Below are positions 33,749 to 44,051 of a DNA stretch of 51,567 bases, piece by piece. Position 1 is the first letter of the stretch, and every line of letters begins with the position of its first letter. The stretch is from Russula earlei (Eukaryota > Basidiomycota > Agaricomycetes > Russulales > Russulaceae). Under the pieces are notes generated by a model. It searched no databases and was not told where the DNA came from. It saw only the letters and a list, made by a program, of their open reading frames with translations. The stretch lies in contig JAGFNK010000375.1 in the NCBI GenBank assembly GCA_025769875.1, positions 1-51,567 on the forward strand, given 5' to 3'. The translations under genes were made by a program, and so were the position numbers.

Positions 33749-33900
33749 ACAAAGTTCACGTGTGCTGGCTCTCACTCTGCTTGACCTCAACTCTCTAGGG
33801 GGATTCATTGTGTTTCTCCTTCTCCTTTGCCTCTCCCTCACTGTCCTCCTCCTCTGTGAAACTACCAGAAGATCAACTTTGTCAGTGGACTGCATCAGTA
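33749..33900 (-). mobile_element. Fragment of the TA-flanked element, inverted
   Basis: The reverse complement matches the interior of the copies at 4023 and 38725 (GTTGATCTTCTGG..TTTCACAGA, GAGGAGGACAGTGAGGGAG, then CAAGCAGAGTG and AAGTTGTG-like sequence). Neither terminal repeat is present. Confidence 0.65.
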
Positions 33901-33913
33901 AACTGGCAAATTA

Positions 33914-33986
33914 GATTCCAGGTTTCCACTGGTTTCCACTGGTTTCCATTGGTTTCCAGGTTTCCAGGAACTTGAAACCCAGAAAC
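33914..33986. repeat. GGTTTCCANT short tandem repeat next to the Harbinger insertion
   Basis: Repeats of GGTTTCCACT / GGTTTCCAGG with the complement GAAACCCAGAAAC at its right end. A similar tract lies at 38,543-38,700 beyond the other side of the PIF/Harbinger element. Confidence 0.8.
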
Positions 33987-34306
33987 TCAGGCCCCATTTA
34001 CCAACCGAGAATTCTTGAATCTTGAACTTGAACTCGGATTTTGGTATTTTCCAGGGGTGACAGGAGTCACAGGCATGATGAATGATAACTTGATTAACTA
34101 ATACAAGTTTCTTTAATTATAATTTCTTTAATTATAATTATGAGCTCTTTCCCACCAGATTTGCAAATTCACTTGTTGTGATTGCATATTTGCATGTGTG
34201 CATATTTGCATGAGGTAACACATGATTTGTAAAAAAAAAATTTCTACATTGTGTCAGCCAGATGGCGATGTGGAGGGCATAGTTTGTACATACATGAAAT
34301 TCTATG

Positions 34307-36480
34307 CTAGTCAACATGCACCCTTCGAATTCTCATTCTCACATATTGCTCCCACATGTCACCAGCAATTCTGTCTTGCCTGTGATTCACTTGCTCCCTC
34401 TCACACTGTGTCACTGGGCCTTCAGCAAGTTCACCAGCCTCCTCCTCATCTTGAGAGCCCATGTGGAGCTCAGCCACATCATCAAAGGCGGAAATCTCCC
34501 TAGGATCATACTCACAAATAAAATTGTGCAGTGCTGCAAGCACAGCTGGGATGCATGCCTGAATTGACATGTTATAGTTAAGGGGACAATCGAGTAATTG
34601 GAACCGTCACTTGAGGATTCCAAAGATGTGTTCTACAACATTGCAAGCTTGAGCATGACGCAGATTGAACAACTCCTCACACATGCATGGCCTGGGACAA
34701 ATGTCAGTGAGAAAACTCAGGAGACGAGAAACATTACCTTGTGTTTGTGCAACCCCATTTGGCGAGATGGTATCACACACCTCAATAAGGGGTGAGAAGT
34801 ACATCTGATGAGGCAAAGCCTCCATCGCCGAGATAATACTTTCCACTTGGGATAAAAAATTCAGAAAGTTGTGCATCAAGGAAGAGTGTCGCATCAGCAG
34901 TGGAACCCTCCCAACCAGTCAGGAGATAGGTGAAGTGGAGGTCAAAAGAACATGCCACAAGGCAGTTCTGTGCGATTACTCCTTTGCGGTTCCTCACCAT
35001 GTCACACTTGTCAGCAGTGGCAGAACACTTGATATGTGTGCCATCAACAGTGCCTAGGGCATCCTTGAGATATGGATAGAGCTTGGGGTTACTTCGGATA
35101 AAGGGGTGAGGGGGCGAATTGGCATCAGGGAGCTGCACAAATGTGGTATAGAAGGGGGGGCTTGAGAGAACTCCAAGAATCTTTTTTAAAATACCTAACT
35201 GCCTGTCAGAACAAGTGTGAAGAAACCCAAGTGATACGTACTTTGAAATGGTGTGGGGTGACTGCTGGAAACACTCTCCAACATGAGTTGATGACAGCCC
35301 TGTAACAGCAGTATAGAGGAAGATGGCGATTTGTTCTTCAATTAGGACATGTTGTGATGAGGCAACACCAAGGTTTCGGATGGTCCACCAGAGGGTGTCA
35401 AAGACATGTTTATGTACTCCAAGCTTGCTCCAAATGCGCTCTGGATGGCCAGTGTCAAGACACGTACTGCTGATCACTAAGGACTCAGGAGCAGGTGGGC
35501 AAGGGTCGGAACAGATGGTACGCGGCGAAGGCGGCGTTGAACAGGAGGACGAGCCAAACGACGAGGAGGTACCAGATGGGGACTGGTAGGTGTTGCAGGA
35601 GGCAGAGGCGAAGAGCAGAGGCCAGTGCAGTGAGAAGGCTTTAAACAAGGCGGTTGTTGAAGAGTACCTTGGAGGTGAGGGGAATCTTTAAACTGAGCGG
35701 TCGCAGGGGAGTACCCAGGAAGATGAGAGTATCACAAATGGACAGTCTGACGACTGCCATGCTTCATTGGGGCTTATATACAGTGTACAGGGTCGATTAC
35801 AAAGCACTGGGACTATTCTAGACTCTTTGGTACCATCCAATAGGACTACAGAGGCATAAACTTGCTTATACCAAGTTTCAGGCTTACTGAGCGCATTACT
35901 GATCATTGTGGAGCGATGACATCATTATGATGTCACTGTGGGGCGCTTAGTGAGCCTATGAGGTCACTGTGGAGTCGCTCAGTCAGCCATGATGTCATTG
36001 GAGCCTTGATGACATCAGATGATTTATGCAACAGTTTCTAAGAGTTTGTGCCGCTGTTTCGGGTCCATGGTGGCTGGGTGGCCATGTGGCTGCCACGCGA
36101 TGATTACCCGATTAGGAAACCGGTGCCTGGTCGTGTTAGAGTGCCTTTGCAATAGCAATATCTTGTACCACAGGAGGGATAGCCCAGAAAATGGAAGGGA
36201 GTCAGCAATGAAAAGTGAGAGAGGTCTTTCTTGAGTAAAATAGGACAATCCTTGGCCAGGACTTGGCCTTGGTTCGTAACAGCCAGTGAGTAGTTCATGA
36301 ACCCACGCAGCCCCAGTTAATGCTGATGTGTGATTTGGAATACGACAAGGACAGATGGCTTGGAGGAGTTGTATATATGCTTCACAGCAAAGCAAGACAA
36401 GAGTCGACATATGCAAGAGGACCACAAGTTGTTGGCATCGCTTCTTTACCAGTTGTTGATTGGGCATTGGGGGGGGAAAT
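34307..36480 (-). pseudogene. Harbinger-type DDE transposase, split by a solo LTR
   Basis: Minus-strand protein: the N-terminal part ALTGAAWVHELLTG ends at the solo LTR (35453-36281) and continues HPERIWSKLGVHKHVF beyond it. Then an HTH-like region (STHVGECFQQSPHTISKYV), a first catalytic Asp in LGTVDGTHIK, GWEGSTADATLF, a second Asp in YYLGDGGFAS, and a third acidic residue in RHAQACNVVEHIFGIL, at about the 47-residue spacing known for the family. The C-terminal block IPAVLAALHNFI (about 34,540) is in a shifted frame. A short stretch after SKYV (near 35,225) may be a retained intron. It would cut and paste the element together with the Myb-like partner; frameshifts and the LTR inactivate it. 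The start codon is uncertain. Confidence 0.9.
35453..36281 (-). mobile_element. Solo LTR, family F4, in the Harbinger transposase
   Basis: 829 bp with target duplication GCCAG at 35448-35452 and 36282-36286. The position equivalent to the CRE octamer of the other copies reads TGACATCA here, a CpG-to-CpA change. It is younger than the Harbinger insertion. Confidence 0.96.
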
Positions 36481-36642
36481 GATGGGACGGACAATGCAAT
36501 CCTTTGAAAGTTTTTCTTTGCCACCAAGCAGACTGAGTCAGCATAGATGGACTCAGTCCACCCTGTGACCACATGATACCATCAATGACAAATTTATTTT
36601 ACATACACATAACACATGACAACATGACATTTGAAATTACAA

Positions 36643-37825
36643 TTACAATTTGGTTTGTGCTAACATATTACATATGTATTGATGCACAAGATCATGCAAT
36701 TCTGGATCCTTATCTAATCCAAGTGTGAGGTAACTATCAACATCTGCAATATTGCCATTGGAGAGGAGGCTGAGTGCTGGGACAATGTCACCTGTTGGCA
36801 GCCAGTGACCATCCTTGATATCAGTGGCAAGGGTTTTGACTGCCAGCGACCAACGCGCATGCTCAGGAACTGTCATAAGCACAGGTACAACAGCACCTGT
36901 AGATGCATTCCCAAGTTGTTCATCAAGTGAGGGTGCAACTTCAAGGGCGGGCTCAGGCTCAGGCTTGTTGAGAGCTTGCACAGTCAAGTCAAAGGACTCA
37001 ATGACCCTGTTCATGACCGCTGACATACCAATGACAGCGGATGCCACAGTGTCAGTCCTTTGTCTTTTGCTTGACGTTTCACTTACGGAGATGTGATTGG
37101 ATCTATGCTTCTGAACTGAGAAGCAGGGTGAGAGGAGAGGCATTTGACAGTGAAGTTGATGAGAAACACACCACCATCAAATTGAGATCCAAATGAGTTG
37201 GGGGACAGACAAGAAGGTGACTGGGATGGAGGATCTGAATCTGCACGAAGTGTTTGCTGTGTACCCCAATAGGCACTTTTGCCTTTGGATTTCAATCCAA
37301 TGAGAGACTCCATAGCCTCGCAATGTGACCAGCCCTTGTTGCGGTACTTCTTGGTGCTTGGTTTTTTCTGCTAAGGTCAGATGTTGTTAAAGAAGCAGGA
37401 GTTATACACACACCTTGACTAAATCGGCCCACTGCCCCTCCATTTCTAACCCTACATCCACTCCTTTCTCATCATCCCAGGGAAACCCAGACTGTAGCTT
37501 GAGGAAGAAGATGATACTGTATTCAGTCTTCAACTGTTGGACAGCATCAGCATTGAGGGAAGGGATGAAGAGGACAATACAGCACCCTGTTCCATTTTGT
37601 TTTGCATGTGCTCCCAGTCTTGATGCCACCCTTCTCATGAAGGGGGTTGATCTGAGAGGCTGCATCATTGAAGATGTGGTCCTTGAACATAGAGTTGGAG
37701 GTCATTTCGTCCCTATGCTCCAAAAGAAAATCTAAAAAGGCCGCTTCATCCTTAGTTGTCCATGTGGCATTACCATCTGCTTGACTTTCTCCCACAGAAG
37801 AATCAGAGGCTGAGCAGGTCTGCAT
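36643..37825 (-). pseudogene. Myb/SANT-like DNA-binding protein of the Harbinger element
   Basis: Minus strand from MQTCSASD (37825). The domain ATWTTKDEAAFLDFLLEHRDEM..GIKTGSTCKTKWN fits the Myb/SANT-like (MADF-related) fold with its spaced tryptophans, followed in another frame by SIIFFLKLQSGFPWDDE, the usual end of the domain. Downstream are KYRNKGWSHCEAMESLIG and a C-terminal helical part (37143-36643) ending ICNMLAQTKL. In PIF/Harbinger elements such proteins bind the ends and bring the transposase to the nucleus. Frame changes between blocks may be short introns or mutations, so I treat it as degraded. Confidence 0.8.
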
Positions 37826-38210
37826 GTATGATGGGGGTACCAAACAAAGGAGGTATGGAGGGAGGAGGGGATTAAAAAAGAAGGCAAGAGAAAAACGCAC
37901 GCCACGCATACACGGAAAAAGATGACAGAGGGAAAGTCCTGAACAAAGCCAAGTACTGACTCCCAAGTCAACTCCAAGTATGCGGACATCTAACTTCACA
38001 CACACAAATATGCAATCACAACAAGTAAATTTGCAAATCTGATGGGAAAGAGCTCATAATTATAATTAAAGAAATTATAATTAAAGAAACTCGTATTAGT
38101 TAATCAAGTTATTGTTCATCACGCCTGTGACTCCTGTCACCCCCGGAAAATACCAAAATCCGAGTTCAAGTTCAAGATTCAAGAATTCTTGGTTGGTAAA
38201 TGGGGCCTCA

Positions 38211-38722
38211 GAAACCTATACTACTCAACTCAGATCTACCATTATTCACACACAAGCATTACTGGCAACCATTACAAGTCCTTCTCAGCCATGTAGATCA
38301 TGTGAGCAAGAGGTGCTGGAGGGCCATCCTGGAGCATGGCGATGATAATGATGCTGTAGATCAGTCAATGCTATCTGCCTGTTGTGAAGACTTGTACATT
38401 CCACAAAGCCCTTAGAATAGTGTTTCATTAGGGCTTGCATTTGATTACTTGCCTTTCCACATAGATTCTATGCCTTCATGTCTAATTCCTATCTTGTGGC
38501 ACCATTAGAAATTGTATATTATAGGACCTAGATCTGAAGTTATGTAGGTTCCAGTAGGTTTCCTAGGTTTCCATCCTGGACTGTCCAGCCAAGTTTCTGA
38601 GGAAATGGACCTGGGTTTCCAAGTGTCTAGGTTTCCAGGTTTTAGCTGGTTTTCAGTGGTTTTCAGTGGTTTCTCAACTTGAGAAACCTCTGGAAACTGA
38701 GAGGCACAATTACTGATGTTGT
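38211..38722. other. Unassigned stretch with a GTTTCC-rich tract
   Basis: 38211-38420 contains a weak open segment on the plus strand (KRCWRAILEHGDDNDAVDQ..) of no known family. 38543-38700 is a decayed GGTTTCC / GGAAACC repeat tract with inverted units (GAAACCTCTGGAAACTGAG), resembling the tract at 33914-33986. Confidence 0.45.
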
Positions 38723-38724
38723 TA

Positions 38725-39938
38725 CGGCGTCGCAGCTGTTGGAGCATTAGCTCAAGGTTCAGTGGGGCCAAGTCCCTATGACTCGGTTCAAGGGTTCAGT
38801 GGGGCCAGCTCAAAGAGACCAGATCAAAGGTTTAGCATCTCAAGACTAAGTCAAACAATGACTCAGCCCACAGACAGAGTCAATCTTCTGATTTCACAGA
38901 AGAGGAGGGCAATGAGAGAGAGGTAGAGGAGGAAGAGGAACACAAGGGTTCCTTTGAGGTGTGCTCAGGTCAAGCAGAGTATAGGCCAGCACAAGCAAGT
39001 TGTGATTGAGAAAGTATACAGGGCAAGGGATGCGACAGGAAATGGGGCAAAGCTAAGCTTGGGGCATTCCCCAGCTTCTACAGGCACTTAAATACTGTAT
39101 CTAGTGAGGCTGTACAGTACCATATGCAGAACAATAGATAATACTAAGCCAGTAGCAAAAGGAGCTCAAACAATAGATGAAACACCACAAGTGAAACAAT
39201 AAGGACCATCAGCATCAAGGGATGAAACGGTAACCAAGGGGATGAGATGTTGAGATCTGCACTGCCCAGAGTCTCAGGTGTGTTGTGATGTGATCACAAC
39301 TCGGATGCGCTGACGCGTCGGATCACCTGGACTGGGCATCACCGGCTCAGCTCATACGCTGCAGCACGCGTTAGTTACATTGATAGAGTGATTTAGGACA
39401 ATCGGTAGCTACTTACAACTGATCCTCAGACTTACTTAGTGATCCGTGATGGTAGTTAACTGTACTGCATCTAGTGGCGGTCTCAGGTACTTAAGAACGC
39501 CACAAAGTATGTAGATCACTTCAGTTTTGTGTCAACCAAACTGAAGTGAGTATTTACACTATGACATCTTATCTCACAGTACTGACGACGCGTTGTAGCT
39601 ATTGTCTGATAGGTACATTATTTACTTCAGTTTTGTGTCAACCAAACTGAACTATTGTCTGATAGATCTGCCTGCGATCTTATCATCTGCTGCTATCTAA
39701 TCACACATACTGCATCTATTTTCAACATGAGAGTGAAAGTAAAGAACAATAAGAAGTAGTTTAGGGACAAACCGAAAGAGGGGTAGATCACAACAGATGT
39801 GGTATTAGTCTGACTTGGTCTTGAGATGCTAAACCCTTGAATTGGCTTAATAAAGTCAGCCCCACTGAACCCACTGAACTAAGTCCAGGGACTTGGCCCC
39901 ACTGAACTTGAGCTAATGCTCAAATGGCCACAACACCA
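38725..39938. mobile_element. Non-autonomous TA-flanked element with ~127-bp inverted repeats
   Basis: Left repeat 38725-38852 and right repeat 39812-39938 are inverted copies (GAGCATTAGCTCAA, GGGGCCAAGTCCCT, GGTTTAGCATCTCAAGAC in both). TA lies at 38723-38724 and 39939-39940. About 730 bp net after removing the F3 solo LTR. No ORF. TA duplication and structure fit a Tc1/mariner-type MITE. A second copy begins at 4023 and a fragment lies at 33749. Confidence 0.8.
39248..39727 (+). mobile_element. Solo LTR, family F3
   Basis: 480 bp, TGTTGAGATCTG..TTCAACA, with target duplication TGAGA at 39243-39247 and 39728-39732. Strong hairpin CACTTCAGTTT / AAACTGAAGTG at 39517-39527 / 39538-39548. It retains more CpG (GACGCGTCGGATC, GACGACGCG) than most repeats here, suggesting a younger copy. 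Confidence 0.94.
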
Positions 39939-39940
39939 TA

Positions 39941-40260
39941 GCAGGGGCCAAGATGGCAACAGTGAGCAACAAGGAGGCAGCAGTGGTCAGAAAGACTGTG
40001 TACTGGAGAGGGCAAAGCTAAGGTAGTGGGGGGTGAGGCTGAGATGGCAAGAGGGCCAGAAACTGAGGTGGCAGGTGGCAGGCAAAGCTGGAACTCAGGC
40101 AGCTTGAGATGAGACAACTGCTAGTGGGGCTGAGACTCTGGTAGTGACATTTGAACAGTGGGCAAGGCTGAGAAACATGAGGCAAAGGCAAGGGCAGATG
40201 ATGAAGAGATGGAGGCAATGGCTGAGATACAATCAACAATTGTTTTTGTCTTTTGTCTCT
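39941..40260. other. Edge of the repeat region
   Basis: Purine-rich sequence (GGCAA, GAGGCAG and GTGGGG units) without coding content or LTR termini. It is the last CpG-poor stretch; from about 40,265 the sequence becomes CpG-normal (GCGTCACGATCGGGGG). Confidence 0.5.
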
Positions 40261-40300
40261 GTATGTAAATCATGTGATGCGTCACGATCGGGGGTTTCGG

Positions 40301-40441
40301 TTACGATGGCCATTCGTGGGCTTGTACGCCACCTCTTCTTCTTCCAGCTGCTGTTTTGTTTTTGTTTCTTGCTGGCCGGGGAAGCTCGAGATCGGCGAGG
40401 TTGATTTGTTGAGGCGTGGGTGTAGCTGCAGCCGTAGCCAT
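40301..40441 (-). pseudogene. Possible 5' fragment of a prefoldin subunit 5-like gene
   Basis: The minus-strand ATG at 40441 starts MATAAATPTPQQINLADLEL, which resembles the N-terminus of fungal prefoldin subunit 5 (QQINLADLDLPQL..). A shifted frame just after it gives a QLEEEE-like segment, also expected there. The similarity then stops, and the repeat region begins about 50-100 bp further on, so the rest of the gene is not here. Prefoldin hands unfolded actin and tubulin to the chaperonin. The match is short; it could be a first exon cut off by repeat-associated rearrangement, or chance. Confidence 0.35.
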
Positions 40442-42748
40442 CGCGCTCCGAGTTGGCGTTGCGGTGTAGTTTTTTTGGGTCTGGATTGGTAATGTAATGG
40501 CGACTGGGCTCACCTCCACCCTCTTACCCGAATGAAGAAAACACGGTTTGGACTGTTGTCGCAATAATTGCATCTCATGACACTCCGTCTTGACGGATGA
40601 TGCCTTTCCTAGGAAAGGGGCAACCAACGGAATGGAAGCTACCATATACCCATGGGAATGAATTGAGGTTAAGTTTCTTTGGCAGTTCACCGTAGACGAA
40701 CGGAATATTTGTCTCGTTGTTGTTTCGCGGCATCACGAGGGATCATCGCTTATGGCCGTGCGCCATGGAGCGCGTGGCTGGGCCTTGGTCTAGAGCAGGG
40801 ACTCATGGTCACATGCGCAAGGCTCCAATCCAATCCAAACGTTCAATTAATAGCGAACTCGACAACTAACTGAGCCAACACGGCCCCTCCGAAGCCAAAG
40901 AGGCGTCGTACGCATCGAGCCACCGCCCAGATGTCTGCAGCCATGGATGATGCCATTATGGCGCAAAACACGCTCAACTCGCGTATGCCCTCGTCGTCAC
41001 GTCACTGGCACCAAACGTGCGCGACCCATCATCACCTGTTTTGTTTTTTTTTACGAACATAACCGATGTTACATCTCCATCAACGGCATCATGCATCATT
41101 ACGTGAATGTGAAAGGACGATGATCTTCGAGGTTCTGAACCAGTGATCAATCCGTGTCCGCTTTGAGCACGGGTGCCCTGAGCGCTGGGATCGATGTGGG
41201 GCGCTCGCAAGTGGAAGCGCGATCGATGGAGTGAGTGGGGGTGAGAACTGGAGTATAGGTTTCGCAAAATCTAAAATCGAATTGCCGTGATAACCTTTGT
41301 TTTGAAGGGAGAGGATAAGGACAAGTTATGATGCCATTGTAGTAACCGTACAGGTGCCAAGGTGATGTTGTTGATTTGAAGTCCAAGTCCGAGATGCGAG
41401 ATCGTGACCTTGACGGCATCGTGATGCATAGGAACGTGCATACAGTATGCGCTAGGTGTGGAGCGCACAATACTCGCGGAGTTGGTCTGCAATTACACAC
41501 CAAGAAACCCTTTGTGTCTCCATCGCATCTCCATACCGATGACACACTCAGGCGGGATAATTGAAGGCTGACCCCAGTCGCGAGACGGCAAAGACGAAAA
41601 CCCAACGGAGTGATAGAGTTTTTGCACGTCAAGCGGTGGTGATGGGCGAAACGAAAATACATGCCTGGGCCTCGGGCCCCGCAGCTACCGATCGAGGGCC
41701 TGCGGAGTCCCAGTTGGGTCTCGAACTCGCTCTCGCTAGACATTGACTCGCGTGGGACGCCGAGCGCAGATTGTGGATCTTCCTTCTCTTACTTGTAACG
41801 ATGCCGGTGGGATAATTCTCACCAACACCGTCGCGTTCAGACCTCCCGCGGCGCTTGCACCTTGGTCTCGGGGCTGGATTATTGTCCAACCCTGGCCCTG
41901 TAGTTCACGAGACCTGACACGAGACCGTTCTCCTAGTGGCACGTGCCAACCTTTTGACACTCGGGGTGGCTTAAGAAGAACAAATGCGTTGAATACGGAA
42001 TTCAAAGTTATCTGGGCCTTCATGGAATTTTGTCAGAGGCAGTTCAATACGGCATCCTTCTACATTCTAGACAACCTACGTGACCATACACCGGCGGGTC
42101 TAATAGGACGTCTTGGATATAAACCGTAAATTGACATATTCACATGACGAGGCGCACCACAAGGCACCGCCCACGTGAAACTGGGAGAGGTCTCTGACCT
42201 CCTTACCTGCTGCTAGCGCACACAGCGATTGTGTCGTCGTAAGACCGGTGCCGGTGTTAGAAGAGGGAAATAGCTCTAGCACACATTCGCAGGACGCAAA
42301 AGTACTACGCGCCACGCATAGAGTAGAACGTTTGATGCAAGCGCCACACAAGGTCGGTGCGACGGTCATGGGGAGACGGAGAAACAATATGCCTTCAAAG
42401 TCAGGCCAGACTTTTTACATGGAGTGTCATGTGCGAGTACATGGCATAGCTCGCAAGCATATTAGAAGTCAATGAAACGGTAGCAGTTGGTGCGGTTCGC
42501 TTGACAAAGCCACTGGTCCATAGGAAGCGCTCAGGTATTATATTTCACTTTACAAGCTACGTGGCGAGGCATGATATGGGGCCGCAGAGCGGCGCAATGC
42601 GAAGGTTAGGTTACAAGGTTTGAAACGCGGAGGAGTGCATAGCGCAAGGGCAGAGACGAAGGCGCTCTATAGAGTTCAGGGTCTATGGCCTGCCTGGCAC
42701 GCGGGGGAGGGCTTGCAATCTTCGGCGTGGGAAGGAAGGAATGAAGAG
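40442..42748. other. CpG-normal stretch without a recognised gene
   Basis: Open frames of 60-198 codons occur on both strands (for example 41147-41743 minus and 41743-42129 plus) but overlap each other, lack recognisable domains and show no consistent splice pattern. No tRNA or rRNA was seen. It may be intergenic DNA, decayed genes or a non-coding transcript. Confidence 0.5.
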
Positions 42749-43805
<1,057 letters not shown>

Positions 43806-44051
43806 TGCAAAATTTTTTGTCGCGGTGGACTTGGTGTCAGATGTTGAGGAGGAGAGGCCAGAACATGTGGACTCAGGAACCAGGATAAGCCCTATCCGTC
43901 ACACAAATAAATGTAATCTCGGGTAAATGCAAATGAAAATTTGGAATTCGGGTGGTGTTGCAATTAAGATGGAGACAGACAGATGGGTACTCACGAACGC
44001 TCTTGGTAATTGTCACTCGCTGGTCCTCGCTCGCCAGCGGCCTTCTGTCAG
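43806..44051. promoter_or_regulatory. Divergent promoter region
   Basis: Only 246 bp separate the two start codons, so CFIm25 and the transporter must share or closely juxtapose promoters. A/T-rich tracts lie near both ends (AAAATTTTTTG at 43,810 and ATGAAAATTTGGAATT at 43,935). I see no clear TATA box or known factor site. Confidence 0.7.

Larger units (their letters stand above)
33990..38207 (-). mobile_element. PIF/Harbinger DNA transposon
   Basis: 211-bp terminal inverted repeats (33990-34200 and 37997-38207) starting GGCCCCATTTACCAACC and differing at about nine positions by eye. The 3-bp target duplication TCA lies at 33987-33989 and 38208-38210; a 3-bp duplication is the Harbinger hallmark. 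It codes for a DDE transposase (34307-36480) and a Myb/SANT-like protein (36643-37825), both on the minus strand, the usual two-gene Harbinger set. It is 4,218 bp long, or 3,384 bp without the F4 solo LTR and its duplication. Near-identical ends suggest a fairly recent insertion, but both genes are now broken. Confidence 0.95.

Noticed and set aside
34782..35648. Taking the full 288-codon minus-strand ORF as the Harbinger transposase
   Set aside because: Its first ~65 codons are translated F4 LTR; the true upstream coding sequence continues beyond 36281.
41147..41743. 198-codon minus-strand ORF
   Set aside because: No recognisable domain, unusual composition, overlapping ORFs on both strands and no splice support. 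Listed as unassigned instead.
44010..44051. Earlier start of the transporter at an in-frame TTG
   Set aside because: TTG is not expected as a start in fungi, and an ATG follows at 44052.
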